A stretch of DNA of 64,000 nucleotides from Pseudomonas sp. UBA5706 (GCF_002419965.1 NZ_DIHC01000031.1:99845-163844); one strand, 5' to 3'. Positions 36,411-46,127 are shown, numbered from the stretch's first letter. The notes: a model not told the origin generated them from the sequence alone. Made by a program: numbers and translations.

Positions 36411-37412
36411 TTACCCCCGACGCGTAGCGAGCTCCGCCCCTTGACGCAGCGCTTCGAGCAGACTGCGCTCGTCGGCGATCCCCTTGCCCGCGATGTCGAA
36501 TGCAGTGCCGTGGTCCACCGACGTCCGAATCACTTCCAGACCGACTGTCACGTTCACGCCAGCTTCCAGGCCGAGGACCTTCACCGGGCCGTGGCCCTGG
36601 TCGTGGTACATCGCCACCACCAGATCGAAATCCCCGCGGCCCGCCCGGAAAAACAAGGTATCGGCTGGCAGTGGGCCGGTCACATCCAAACCTTGCTCCT
36701 GCAACAGCTTCACCGCCGGAATGATCTTTTCCTCTTCCTCACCGTAGCCGAACAGACCGTTTTCACCGGCATGCGGGTTGATGCCGCAAACTCCGATGCG
36801 CGGCCTGGCGATGCCGGCCTTGATCAATGTCGCGTTACCGCGCTCGATGGTGCGCTGGACCAGACCGGGCTCGATCTTGCGAATCGCATCGATGATACCG
36901 ATGTGGGTGGTGACGTGAATGACCCGCAATTGCGGCGCCACTAGCATCATCGAGACCTCATCGACATGGGTCAGGTGCGCGAGCATCTCGGTATGACCCG
37001 GGTATTTATGGCCGCCGGCATGCAGCGCTTCCTTGTTCAGTGGCGCGGTGCAGATCGCATCGATCTGGCCGGCTTCGGCCAGTTGCACGGCGCGGGCGAT
37101 GTACTGGTAGGCGCCGTCACCGGCAATTGGCGACAGTTGGCCGAAAGGCAGGTCGGCAGGGATCAGGTTCAGGTCGATACAATCGATGATCCCTGGCTGG
37201 TACTGAGCCTCGGACGCCTCTTTGATACGACGAATCCTGGCGCTGCCTTTGACGATTTCGTTAGCCAGCTCCAGCCGTGCGGCATCGCCGATCACTAACG
37301 GGCGGCATTGCTGATAAACCACGTCGTGGGTCAGGCTCTTGACGATGATTTCAGGACCAACGCCAGTGGCGTCGCCCATGGTGATGCCAATGATGGGCAA
37401 ATAGTTGTTCAT
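36411..37412 (-). CDS. pdxA2: PdxA2-type 4-phospho-D-threonate dehydrogenase
   Basis: 333 residues, PdxA family: ITMGDATGVGPEIIVKS at the N-terminus and the metal-binding AMYHDQGHGPVKVLG (about 269-283) are intact. PdxA itself acts in pyridoxal synthesis. Homologues sitting beside a DUF1537-type kinase act as D-threonate/D-erythronate 4-phosphate dehydrogenases. The adjacent kinase and permease make that second role likely. It overlaps the kinase gene by ATGA. Confidence 0.85.
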   Translation of the reverse strand: MNNYLPIIGITMGDATGVGPEIIVKSLTHDVVYQQCRPLVIGDAARLELANEIVKGSARIRRIKEASEAQYQPGIIDCIDLNLIPADLPFGQLSPIAGDGAYQYIARAVQLAEAGQIDAICTAPLNKEALHAGGHKYPGHTEMLAHLTHVDEVSMMLVAPQLRVIHVTTHIGIIDAIRKIEPGLVQRTIERGNATLIKAGIARPRIGVCGINPHAGENGLFGYGEEEEKIIPAVKLLQEQGLDVTGPLPADTLFFRAGRGDFDLVVAMYHDQGHGPVKVLGLEAGVNVTVGLEVIRTSVDHGTAFDIAGKGIADERSLLEALRQGAELATRRG

Positions 37413-38701
37413 GATTGTTTACCTTGTAGCGCGGGATTCAAGTCGGAGCCTGCGGTGTATTGCGCAGGCTCTACGGCGTTATTCATGTACAGCCAGGCGG
37501 CGTACAGCGCGTGGTCGGTGCCGAACGCACCGGCTTTGGTCACCACACCTGGACGATGGCCGTCGCGGCCTGTAATCGGGTGTCCGAACGCAACGCCCGC
37601 TTCGATTTCACAAAGCAGTTGCAGGCTGCCGATGCCGACTGCGCCCAACATGGCGCGGGCCGTTTCGCCGCCAGTGGCGACCAGACCGCCGACATGGGCG
37701 AAGTGCGGACGCACCATGGCGGCCAGCAACGTCGACAGACGCGCACCTTCCGCAGGGTCAAACGCTTCATCACGGCCGATGCGCAACAGCAGATCGTCAC
37801 CACGACGCAGGTATTGGCCGATACGCATGCCCCAACCCGCCCAGTCGCCGTGGGAGATGCCCTGGCGTAACACGGCGGGCGGTACGATCAGCTCGCCGAT
37901 GGATGTGCGTTCCTTAAGCATCGCGCATTGACGTTCGGACACGCTGGACAAGCTGCCAACCAGCACCAGCGTGGGTGCGTGTTTCTCACGGGCTGCAATC
38001 GGCGCCTGACCAGACGCGCAGGCGAGTTCCGGCAGCGCCGCCAGTTCCCGAGCCAAACCACCTGAACCCACCCAGAAAAGCGGTTCGGCCATCGCTGCAG
38101 TCACTCTCGCCAGGGTCTGCAGATCCTCGGAGATTTGCGCGTCGATGATCAGCGCGCGAACCTCGCTGTTTGCGACCGAGGAGATGTGCTGCGCCAACAC
38201 GGCAGGATCACCGCGCAGGGTCTTCAGGGTCAGCGTGGCCACGCACAGGCCGACCTCTTGGAGCATTGAAGCGATATCGGCTGAACGGTCGGCATGTTCG
38301 AGCTTCCAGGTGTCCGTGCTCTCCAGCGGCTGACCATTGACCAGCACCTTGCCCTGCAACGTGGTACGGCCCGTGGCGGGGAAGGCTGGCGCGATGATCG
38401 CAAGACCCGCATACGGCGCGAGTGCCGCGACCTCCACGGCCCAATTGCCACGCAGTGTGGAATCAATTTTCTTGTAGAGGCGCTGCCCAGGTTTGAGCAG
38501 GGTTTGAAAGGCCGTTAAGGTGCGCGCGCCGGCTTGAGTCTGCGACAGTCGACGTGTATCGGTGTCGATGGCAACCACGCTGGCATCACCGATATCGTGG
38601 GCTGCGTCGAGGGTCACCACCGTGCTCAGACCGGCGCTGGCAAAGGCAATCGCGCAATCGGCCGCCCCCGAGAGATCGTCCGCGATGATCAGCATCGTCA
38701 T
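37409..38701 (-). CDS. dtnK: Four-carbon acid sugar kinase (DUF1537 type)
   Basis: 430 residues. N-terminal LIIADDLSGAADCAIAF, KKIDSTLRGNW (about 95-105) and the C-terminal GLVATGGETARAML block are the hallmarks of the family that phosphorylates D-threonate (DtnK) or D-erythronate. The product is handed to the PdxA2 dehydrogenase encoded next, which yields dihydroxyacetone phosphate. ATGA overlaps on both sides bind permease, kinase and dehydrogenase into one operon. D-threonate versus L-threonate/erythronate cannot be decided from sequence. Confidence 0.82.
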   Translation of the reverse strand: MTMLIIADDLSGAADCAIAFASAGLSTVVTLDAAHDIGDASVVAIDTDTRRLSQTQAGARTLTAFQTLLKPGQRLYKKIDSTLRGNWAVEVAALAPYAGLAIIAPAFPATGRTTLQGKVLVNGQPLESTDTWKLEHADRSADIASMLQEVGLCVATLTLKTLRGDPAVLAQHISSVANSEVRALIIDAQISEDLQTLARVTAAMAEPLFWVGSGGLARELAALPELACASGQAPIAAREKHAPTLVLVGSLSSVSERQCAMLKERTSIGELIVPPAVLRQGISHGDWAGWGMRIGQYLRRGDDLLLRIGRDEAFDPAEGARLSTLLAAMVRPHFAHVGGLVATGGETARAMLGAVGIGSLQLLCEIEAGVAFGHPITGRDGHRPGVVTKAGAFGTDHALYAAWLYMNNAVEPAQYTAGSDLNPALQGKQS

Positions 38702-39702
38702 CGAATCACCTCCCGCTCCACGCTGACGCTCACCTGTTTTTCAGGGTGACGCTCTTTGTAGCGTTTGGCGACTGACGCCGTAAGAATCGGCGACAGTACA
38801 GCGGTGACCACCACGCAAGCCGCGACCAGCAACGTCGCAGAGCTGGCTGCTTCGGTGTACACCGGGTTGGCTGCGGCCACGAGCGCAGGAACGGCTGCTG
38901 CATTACCCGCGGTGTTTGCAGCCGCCACCCCCGCGACGCCGGTACCGCCCGAAACGCGATCGGCAAAGTACAACGGGATGCCGGTCAACACGACGACCGC
39001 CAGGCCGAGGCCAATACCCAGCAAGCCTGCTTGCCAGACCTTGTGCAGATCCAGGCTTGCGCCCAGTGCCAGCGCAAAGAATGGGATCATCACCGGCACG
39101 GCCTTGGCCAGAAAATCGCGCATTTCGCGATCCAGATTGCCCAGCAACATGCCCAGCAGCAATGGCAGAATCGCACCCACCAGCGTCGGCCAGGGAAACG
39201 CTGCCAAGCCTGCAACCCCCAACGTCACCATGGTCAGGAACGGCCCCGATTCCAGCGACATCACCGAATAGGCACCGACGTCTTCGGAACGCCCGTATTG
39301 GCCCATTAGCGCCATGTACAGACCGCCATTGGTGTCGTTCATTGCAGCGACGACGGCGAGGGTCGAAAGCCCGGCGAAGATGCCCGATGTAATTGGCTGC
39401 TCCCCCAGGAAGTGGCCCATGATTACGCCGATGAGAATCGCGGTGCCGACCTTGGTGCCAAACAACACCCCACCTTTTTTCAGCAAATACGGCGTGGCCT
39501 TGATGTCGATGCTTGCACCCATGCACACGTAAAACACCGCCAGGATCGGCAGCGAACCGGTGAACAACGCATTGGTGAAGGAACCGAAGAATTTCGGCAT
39601 GTCGGGCAGGAAGGTCGCGACGAGCGAGCCAATCAGCAGCGGCACAATCATCATGCCCCCGGGTACACGTTCGATACTGCGCTTGATAGGAATCTGGGCC
39701 AC
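38698..39702 (-). CDS. 2-keto-3-deoxygluconate permease family (KdgT) transporter
   Basis: 334 residues from a GTG start at 39702 with GGAG eight bases upstream. About ten hydrophobic segments; motifs GGMMIVPLLIGSLVATFLPD and MNDTNGGLYMALMGQYG (about 120-136) mark the KdgT family. In this operon it probably imports the four-carbon sugar acid used by the kinase rather than ketodeoxygluconate. First gene of the operon. Confidence 0.88.
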   Translation of the reverse strand: MAQIPIKRSIERVPGGMMIVPLLIGSLVATFLPDMPKFFGSFTNALFTGSLPILAVFYVCMGASIDIKATPYLLKKGGVLFGTKVGTAILIGVIMGHFLGEQPITSGIFAGLSTLAVVAAMNDTNGGLYMALMGQYGRSEDVGAYSVMSLESGPFLTMVTLGVAGLAAFPWPTLVGAILPLLLGMLLGNLDREMRDFLAKAVPVMIPFFALALGASLDLHKVWQAGLLGIGLGLAVVVLTGIPLYFADRVSGGTGVAGVAAANTAGNAAAVPALVAAANPVYTEAASSATLLVAACVVVTAVLSPILTASVAKRYKERHPEKQVSVSVEREVIR

Positions 39703-39755
39703 GGTGAGCGCTCCTTGTTTTTATGGGTACGACGAAGTGCTGGATGTCTGAATAT

Positions 39756-39857
39756 GAGCAAAACGATCATTTTTTTGATCAGATTACGCAAAACAGCTTA
39801 TTCGATCCTAACAAACCGCGCAAACCAATCATAAAAATGATCGTTTCGAGCATTTTT
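39756..39857 (-). promoter_or_regulatory. Operator pair upstream of the sugar-acid operon
   Basis: GAGCAAAACGATCATTTTT (39756) faces AAAAATGATCGTTTcGAGC (39834) in an inverted arrangement about 60 bases apart, with another TTGATC at 39776. DeoR-family regulators bind such spaced repeats with DNA looping, and the regulator gene lies at the end of this operon. Confidence 0.65.
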
Positions 39858-39880
39858 TACAAGTAGCTGGACTACTGAGA

Positions 39881-40501
39881 TCAGTAAGTCGGCGGGGTAA
39901 TGACCCACAGCACTACGGCGTCGGTCTCACCGGGGTTTCCGTAACGATGGGGCTCGTTGCTGGCGAAGCGGAAACTATCGCCCTCACCGAGCAGGAAGTG
40001 CTTATCGCCTACCCAGAGCTCGAAAGCACCGCTCAGCACGTAGCCAACTTCTTCGCCCTCATGGGTATAACTGGTGCGGTTGTAGGCACCGGGTGGGAAA
40101 CGCGAGTGAACCATCTCGATCTGCCCGCTGGGACTTGGGGTAAGCAATTGATCGTAGATGCCGTCGTCGTAATGGATGTTCTGGCGGGCACCCTTGCGCA
40201 CCACATAACCTGCATCGGCTTCGCTGACCTCGGACCTGGTGGAAAAAAACCATTGGATATTCACGCCCAGGCAACGACCGATTCTCAACAGGGTGTCCAC
40301 GGAGGGCCGCGACAGGTCGCGCTCCAACTGGCTGATGTAACCCACCGACAACTCGCTCAGACGGGCCAGTTGCGCAAGTGTCAGGCCCTGCCGCTTGCGC
40401 AGGCCACGAATGCGCTCTCCGAGAAAGCTCTCGCCAGCGCTCAGGTCATTGCCTACCGAATTCGCCTTCCTGGCGTTATCACTGATCTTTCCTTCACTCA
40501 T
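39881..40501 (-). CDS. XRE-family regulator with C-terminal cupin domain
   Basis: 206 residues from the ATG at 40501 (GAGG upstream), preferred over an upstream in-frame ATG. The N-terminal helix-turn-helix (LTLAQLARLSELSVGYISQLERDLSRPS, two blocks) is followed by a cupin (RTSYTHEGEEVGYVLSGAFEL, GEGDSFRFASNEPHRY). This is the PuuR-like class that senses small amines or amino acids. It is divergent from the solute-binding-protein and aldolase genes and probably controls them. Confidence 0.88.
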   Translation of the reverse strand: MSEGKISDNARKANSVGNDLSAGESFLGERIRGLRKRQGLTLAQLARLSELSVGYISQLERDLSRPSVDTLLRIGRCLGVNIQWFFSTRSEVSEADAGYVVRKGARQNIHYDDGIYDQLLTPSPSGQIEMVHSRFPPGAYNRTSYTHEGEEVGYVLSGAFELWVGDKHFLLGEGDSFRFASNEPHRYGNPGETDAVVLWVITPPTY

Positions 40502-40892
40502 GATGACCTCGGTGCCTGTTTGCTGGGTGCGCGAAACGTGGCGCAGTTTAAGCGGCAATGGCGACAATTAGTCGATGCGGCGTTAGCAAGTGAAGCGTAT
40601 CTTTACCCTCAGTGAAAATTTGAGTCTTTTTTTCACAAAATAGTCATCGGTCTCTTCTTTTTTCATCGAGCCTGGATTAGGCTCTGGCGAACGCCCACAC
40701 TCGATACTGTCGGCGAAAATAATAAAAAACCATGCCGCCGGATGCCCCAGCAGCCATCGCGGATCTACAGCGCCAGCTTCCCCGTTTTTCAAATCATTGC
40801 CTGTTTCTATCCCATTACCCCTATCCAGCCAGGGCGTGCTCGCGTGCGCCTTTGCTACGAAAAAGAGCCCTACGGCCGTAAGGAAGATGTCG

Positions 40893-41930
40893 ATGAACAG
40901 TAAGAACCTGAAAATTGCGTGTGCAGTGTTGATGCTTTCTCCTTTGTCGGCAGTTGCCGCAGAGAACCTGGTCATCGTCGGCTTCGGCGGCGCGGCGCAA
41001 AAAATCCAGAACACCACCCTCTTCCAACCCTTCGCCAAACAGGCCGGCGTCAGCGTGGTGCAGACCGAATACAACGGCGAAATGGCCAAGATCAAGGTCA
41101 TGGCCGAAACCGGCCACGCTGACTGGGACGTGGTGCAGGTCGAGGCGCCAGACCTTGAGCGCGGCTGTGCGGAGGGACTGTTCGAGAAGCTTGCGTGGCC
41201 CAAGCTGGCGGGCGGCCAGCAGTTGATCGAAGGTGCTCAGCAGGAATGTGGCTCGGCGGCGCTGGTCTGGGGGATGCCGCTGGTGTACGCCACCGATAAG
41301 GTTAAAACCGCGCCGACCGGTTGGGCGGACTTCTGGGACACCGATAAATACCCCGGCAAACGTGGGCTGCGCAAAGGTGCCATGTACACCCTCGAATATG
41401 CGTTGCTGGCCGATGGTGTGCCTGCCGCGGACATCTATAAAGAGCTCAACACCAAATCCGGGGTCGATCGTGCGTTCGCCAAGCTGGACAAGCTCAAGCC
41501 GTACATTCAGTGGTGGGAAGCGGGGTCGCAACCGATGCAGTGGCTTGCCTCGGGAGACATCGTCATGACCACCACCTTCAGCGGTCGTGGCGCGGTGGCT
41601 GCCAGCGAGGGCCTGAAAGTCGCGCCGATCTGGAAAGGCTCGCTGTACAGCATGGATTACTGGACCATCGTCAAAGGCTCGCAGCACAAGGATGCAGCGA
41701 ACACATTTATCGCCTATGCCAACGAAACGGCCCCGCAGCAGGCCTTTTCCCAAGCCATCGCGTACGGCGTGACCAACAAGGCGTTGAGCGACAAACTGGA
41801 CCCGAGCAAGGCGCCCTGGATTCCCACCTCGCCCCAGAACATGGCTGTGGCGATGCCATTGAACATCGCGTTCTGGGTCGACCATGGTGAAGAACTGGAA
41901 GAACGTCTGAATGCCTGGTTGGCCCATTGA
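40893..41930 (+). CDS. Polyamine-type ABC transporter solute-binding protein
   Basis: 345 residues. ATG at 40893 chosen for its spacing from AAGGA; an ATG at 40887 is too close. Signal peptide MNSKNLKIACAVLMLSPLSAVAA is cut after about residue 23. The mature part starts ENLVIVGFGG and has the PotD/PotF-type fold with WDVVQVEAPDLERGC and WWEAGSQPMQWLASGD. No permease or ATPase gene is adjacent, so the transporter partners must be elsewhere. Confidence 0.85.
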   Translation: MNSKNLKIACAVLMLSPLSAVAAENLVIVGFGGAAQKIQNTTLFQPFAKQAGVSVVQTEYNGEMAKIKVMAETGHADWDVVQVEAPDLERGCAEGLFEKLAWPKLAGGQQLIEGAQQECGSAALVWGMPLVYATDKVKTAPTGWADFWDTDKYPGKRGLRKGAMYTLEYALLADGVPAADIYKELNTKSGVDRAFAKLDKLKPYIQWWEAGSQPMQWLASGDIVMTTTFSGRGAVAASEGLKVAPIWKGSLYSMDYWTIVKGSQHKDAANTFIAYANETAPQQAFSQAIAYGVTNKALSDKLDPSKAPWIPTSPQNMAVAMPLNIAFWVDHGEELEERLNAWLAH

Positions 41931-41961
41931 GCTGACCAAGGCCGACATTATCGGAGGACAA

Positions 41962-42729
41962 ATGACACACGCGTACAGCCCGCAGGAATGGCAACTGCGG
42001 CAGGAATTGGCAGCCTGCTATCGCCTGATCGCACACTACCGGATGACCGATCTGATTTTCACTCACCTGTCCCTGCGGATACCGGGGCCGGAGCACCATT
42101 TCCTGATCAACCCATATGGGCTGATGTTCGAGGAAATCAGCGCATCGAACCTGGTGAAAATCGACCTGGACGGCAACAAAGTGGAGGCTTCGCAGTACCC
42201 GGTCAATCCGGCGGGTTTTGTGATTCACAGCGCGATCCACCGTGCCCGGGAAGATGCCCAGTGCGTGTTGCACACCCACACCAGGGCCGGTTGTGCGGTG
42301 GCCGCGCAGGCAGGCGGGCTGTTGCCGGTGAACCAGATCTCGATGGAGTTCTACGGCCGCGTCGGCTATCACGACTACGAAGGCATTGCCTTGGACTTCA
42401 GTGAACAGCAGCGTTTGGTCGCGGATCTGGGCGAGAACTCGGTGATGATCCTGCGCAATCACGGATTGCTAACGGTGGGCAGCAGCGTGAAACAGGCGTT
42501 CTTGCGCATGTACTACCTGGAAAAAGCCTGCGAAATCCAGATCGCTGCTCAGGCAGGTGGCAGTCTGCACTTGCCGCCGGAGCAGGTGTGCCTGCGCACT
42601 GAAAGGCAGTTCAACGCGCCGGGGCAAGCGGTTGCCGAAGGTGAGCTAAGCGACGCGGATGCCACGGATTTCGCTTGGGCGGCATTGCTGCGGATGCTGG
42701 ACCGTGTGGCACCGGATTACAAAAACTGA
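41962..42729 (+). CDS. Class II aldolase/adducin family protein
   Basis: 255 residues. The zinc-binding HTHTRAG (about 110-116) and LRNHGLLTVG (about 167-176) give the three-histidine site of L-fuculose-phosphate-type aldolases. A THLSLRIPG block occurs near the N-terminus. Start at ATG 41962, three bases after GGAGGA; 31 bases behind the binding-protein gene, so they are one transcript. Substrate unknown. Members with no kinase beside them often act on non-phosphorylated hydroxy-acids. Confidence 0.88.
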   Translation: MTHAYSPQEWQLRQELAACYRLIAHYRMTDLIFTHLSLRIPGPEHHFLINPYGLMFEEISASNLVKIDLDGNKVEASQYPVNPAGFVIHSAIHRAREDAQCVLHTHTRAGCAVAAQAGGLLPVNQISMEFYGRVGYHDYEGIALDFSEQQRLVADLGENSVMILRNHGLLTVGSSVKQAFLRMYYLEKACEIQIAAQAGGSLHLPPEQVCLRTERQFNAPGQAVAEGELSDADATDFAWAALLRMLDRVAPDYKN

Positions 42730-42891
42730 TGCGTCATCATCTGTAGACGTGCGCGGTTGGCCGACGAGCGCAAACTTCAAATATGCGCCGACTAGCCGCG
42801 TGCTCGGCAAGGGTCTACATGACATGAACCGGGTGCCTGCATCAATCCTCGGTAGCGGGTAACATCACCCGCTTGCCGAAGGAGATGCCCC

Positions 42892-43353
42892 TTGTCCGAC
42901 ACACGCCCACCCGCCCTCGATGACATCGATCGACAACTGGTCGCCGCGCTGCAAATCAATGCGCGTGAGCCGGTGGCCAATCTCGCCCGTCAACTGGGCA
43001 TCGCCCGCACCACTGTCACCTCCCGCCTGGCGCGCCTGGAAAAGAGCAAGATCATCACCGGATACGGCGTGCGGTTGAGTCAGCGCGTGGTCGACGGCGG
43101 ATTGCAAGCCTATGTCGGGATTACCGTGCAACCGCGTTCGGGCAAGGAAGTATTGCGCCGCCTGACTGCTCTGGCGCAGGTGCAGCAGTTGTGTGCGGTC
43201 AGTGGGGAGTTCGATTACGTGGCGTGGCTGCGCACCGATTCGCCGGAACAGCTGGATCAACTGCTGGATCTGATCGGCAGCGTGGATGGCGTCGAAAAGA
43301 CCACCACGTCGATCATCCTCAGCAGCAAGATCGATCGTGGGCAGCCGGTCTAA
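42892..43353 (+). CDS. Lrp/AsnC-family regulator beside davBA
   Basis: 153 residues from a TTG start at 42892 (GGAG seven bases before). N-terminal helix-turn-helix (ANLARQLGIARTTVTSRLARLEKS) and a C-terminal RAM domain (VGITVQPRSGKEVLRRLTAL ... VSGEFDYVAWL). It is 274 bases upstream of davB on the same strand. Lrp-type proteins commonly sense amino acids; lysine is the natural candidate here. Confidence 0.88.
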   Translation: MSDTRPPALDDIDRQLVAALQINAREPVANLARQLGIARTTVTSRLARLEKSKIITGYGVRLSQRVVDGGLQAYVGITVQPRSGKEVLRRLTALAQVQQLCAVSGEFDYVAWLRTDSPEQLDQLLDLIGSVDGVEKTTTSIILSSKIDRGQPV

Positions 43354-43627
43354 CCGAGTGTCAAAGACAACATGCGCTTCTCTGGATGCCGCCAACCCTC
43401 GTAGCACTCTGGATTGCTGAGGGCGACATTTATTAGGACGCCTATCAGGCAAGCCGGGATGCTACAGGGCTATGTGCATCGGCACGGAAGCAGAACACGT
43501 CAAAGCGATGGCTCGGTTCGTCATTTTGCTTAAAATCTCTACATAACGACGACACTCTGCTCCTTATTACTGTCTTCACAGTTATCTAGACTTCCCTTTT
43601 TCGCGCCTCAGTCGAACAAGGTCAGTC
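43354..43627 (+). promoter_or_regulatory. lrp-davB intergenic region
   Basis: 274 bases without a gene. Expected to contain the davBA promoter and Lrp sites; the AT-rich part around 43540-43600 is the likely core. No confident hexamers by eye. Confidence 0.4.
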
Positions 43628-45322
43628 ATGAACAACAATCGCCACCCCGCCGACGGCAAAAAACCGATCACGATTTTTGGCCCGGACTTCCCGTTTGCCT
43701 TCGACGACTGGATCGAGCATCCCGCAGGCCTGGGCAGTATCCCGAGCGACAACCTGGGCAAAGAGGTGGCGATTGTGGGCGCAGGCATTGCCGGCTTGGT
43801 TGCCGCCTATGAATTGATGAAGCTGGGTCTGAAGCCTGTGGTCTATGAGGCCTCGAAAATGGGCGGCCGACTGCGTTCGCAGTCGTTCGAGGGGGCCGAA
43901 GGCGTCATCGCCGAGCTGGGCGGTATGCGCTTCCCGGTGTCGTCCACGGCCTTTTATCACTACGTGGATAAACTCGGGCTGGAATCCAAGCCCTTCCCCA
44001 ATCCGCTGACCGCCGCGTCCGGCAGTACCGTGATCGACCTGGAAGGCAGCACGCATTACGCACAAAAGCTGTCGGACTTGCCCGCGCTGTTTCAGGAAGT
44101 CGCTGACGCCTGGGCTGACGCGCTGGAAGATGGCGCGCAGTTCGCCGAGATTCAGCAGGCCATCCGCGATCGTGACGTTCCTCGCCTCAAGGAACTGTGG
44201 GACAAGCTGGTGCCGTTGTGGGACGACCGCACGTTCTATGACTTCGTCGCCACTTCCAAGGCGTTCGCCAAGCTGTCGTTCTATCACCGTGAAGTGTTCG
44301 GCCAGGTCGGCTTTGGTACCGGCGGCTGGGATTCTGATTTTCCCAACTCAATGCTGGAAATTTTCCGGGTCGTCATGACCAATTGCGACGACCACCAGCA
44401 CCTGATCGTCGGCGGCGTGGGCCAGGTTCCATTGGGTATCTGGCGCCATGCACCCGAACGCTGCGCGCACTGGCCGCAAGGCACTACCCTGTCCAGCCTG
44501 CATCGTGGCGCGCCGCGAACCGGTGTGAAACGCATTGCGCGTGCCGCCGATGGGCAATTTGCGGTCACTGATAATCTGGGGGATACCCGGCATTACGACG
44601 CGGTCCTGGCAACTTGCCAGAGCTGGTTGCTGACCACCCAGATCGAGTGCGAAGAGTCGCTGTTCTCACAGAAAATGTGGATGGCGCTCGACCGTACGCG
44701 CTACATGCAGTCCTCGAAAACCTTCGTGATGGTCGACCGCCCCTTCTGGAAAGACAAAGACCCGGAAACCGGCCGCGACCTGATGAGCATGACACTCACC
44801 GACCGCCTGACCCGGGGCACTTACCTGTTCGATAACGGCACCTACTCCAATGGCGTTGAAAAACCGGGCGTGATTTGTCTGTCGTACTCGTGGATGAGTG
44901 ATGCACTGAAAATGCTGCCGCATCCGGTGGAAAAACGCGTCAGCCTGGCGTTAGGTGCGCTGAAAAAGATCTATCCGAAAGTGGATATCGCCGCGCGGAT
45001 CATCGGAGATCCGATCACCGTGTCGTGGGAATCCGATCCGCACTTCCTCGGTGCCTTCAAGGGCGCGCTGCCGGGTCACTACCGCTACAACCAGCGCATG
45101 TATGCGCACTTCATGCAAAAGGATATGCCTGACGAGCAGCGCGGCATTTTCATCGCCGGTGACGACGTTTCCTGGACACCGGCCTGGGTCGAGGGCGCGG
45201 TGCAGACCTCGCTCAATGCGGTGTGGGGCATCATGACCCACTTCGGCGGCAAGACTCATGCTGAAAACCCGGGGCCTGGTGACGTGTTCCACGAAATCGG
45301 CCCGATCGTTTTGCCTGAATAA
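43628..45322 (+). CDS. davB: L-lysine 2-monooxygenase DavB
   Basis: 564 residues. N-terminal Rossmann FAD motif VAIVGAGIAGLVAAYEL (about 48-64) with E74 binding the ribose, GGRLRSQ after it, and a C-terminal FIAGDDVSWTPAWVEGA for flavin closure. The start NNNRHPADGKKPITIFGPDFPFAFDDW region is as I remember in Pseudomonas putida DavB. It oxidises lysine to 5-aminovaleramide. The related tryptophan 2-monooxygenase IaaM would be followed by an indoleacetamide hydrolase; here DavA follows 10 bases later, which fixes the lysine role. Confidence 0.93.
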   Translation: MNNNRHPADGKKPITIFGPDFPFAFDDWIEHPAGLGSIPSDNLGKEVAIVGAGIAGLVAAYELMKLGLKPVVYEASKMGGRLRSQSFEGAEGVIAELGGMRFPVSSTAFYHYVDKLGLESKPFPNPLTAASGSTVIDLEGSTHYAQKLSDLPALFQEVADAWADALEDGAQFAEIQQAIRDRDVPRLKELWDKLVPLWDDRTFYDFVATSKAFAKLSFYHREVFGQVGFGTGGWDSDFPNSMLEIFRVVMTNCDDHQHLIVGGVGQVPLGIWRHAPERCAHWPQGTTLSSLHRGAPRTGVKRIARAADGQFAVTDNLGDTRHYDAVLATCQSWLLTTQIECEESLFSQKMWMALDRTRYMQSSKTFVMVDRPFWKDKDPETGRDLMSMTLTDRLTRGTYLFDNGTYSNGVEKPGVICLSYSWMSDALKMLPHPVEKRVSLALGALKKIYPKVDIAARIIGDPITVSWESDPHFLGAFKGALPGHYRYNQRMYAHFMQKDMPDEQRGIFIAGDDVSWTPAWVEGAVQTSLNAVWGIMTHFGGKTHAENPGPGDVFHEIGPIVLPE

Positions 45323-45332
45323 GGAAGCCCTC

Positions 45333-46127
45333 ATGCGCGTTGCCCTGTACCAATGTCCGCCGCTGCCGCTGGAAATCGGCAGCAACCTTGCACGCCTTAA
45401 GGCGCAGGCAGCCGCAGCCGCGAAGCAGGGCGCCGGGGTGGTGGTGTTCCCGGAGATGTTCCTGAGCGGTTACAACATCGGCGCCAAGGCCGCACGGGAA
45501 TTGGCGCAACCCAGCGATGGGCCGGCAGCGCGCGAAATTGCCGAGATTGCGAAAGCGAGCGGCATTGCGATCGTGTACGGCTACCCTGAACTGAGCGCCG
45601 ACGATCAGGTTTACAACGCCGTGCAGTTGATCGACGCGCAAGGTTCACGATGCTGCAATTATCGAAAGACGCATCTGTATGGCGAGCTGGACAAATCCAT
45701 GTTCAGTGCAGGCGACGAGCATTTTCCGGTGGTGGAACTCGGCGGTTGGAAGCTGGGATTGCTCATCTGCTATGACGTGGAATTTCCCGAAAACACTCGC
45801 CGGCTCGCCTTGGCGGGCGCCGATCTGATTCTGGTACCCACTGCCAACATGGCGCCCTACGACTTCATCTGCGAAGTGACCGTTCGCGCCAGGGCCTTCG
45901 AAAATCAGTGCTACCTGGTTTACGCCAACTATTGCGGGCATGAGGGCGACATTCATTACTGCGGGCTCAGCAGCATCTGCGCACCGGACGGCAAGCAGAT
46001 CGCGCTTGCCGGTCAGGAGCAAGCGTTGGTGGTGGCGGATCTGGATCGCCAGGCCATGAGCGAGTCGCAGGCGATCAATACCTATTTCAAGGATCGCAGA
46101 CCGAAGTTCTATACAGGATTGGTTTGA
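45333..46127 (+). CDS. davA: 5-aminovaleramidase DavA (nitrilase family)
   Basis: 264 residues from the ATG at 45333. The nitrilase-superfamily triad is visible: E42 (VVFPEMFLSGYNIG), K109 (NYRKTHLYGELD) and C145 (LLICYDVEFPEN). It hydrolyses 5-aminovaleramide to 5-aminovalerate. Ten bases behind davB with GGAAG as binding site, same transcript. The later steps (davT, davD) are not in the window. Confidence 0.93.
   Translation: MRVALYQCPPLPLEIGSNLARLKAQAAAAAKQGAGVVVFPEMFLSGYNIGAKAARELAQPSDGPAAREIAEIAKASGIAIVYGYPELSADDQVYNAVQLIDAQGSRCCNYRKTHLYGELDKSMFSAGDEHFPVVELGGWKLGLLICYDVEFPENTRRLALAGADLILVPTANMAPYDFICEVTVRARAFENQCYLVYANYCGHEGDIHYCGLSSICAPDGKQIALAGQEQALVVADLDRQAMSESQAINTYFKDRRPKFYTGLV

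Noticed and set aside
43628..45322. Tryptophan 2-monooxygenase (IaaM) of indole-acetic-acid synthesis
   Set aside because: Same enzyme family, but the N-terminus follows lysine 2-monooxygenase and the next gene is the 5-aminovaleramidase, not an indoleacetamide hydrolase.
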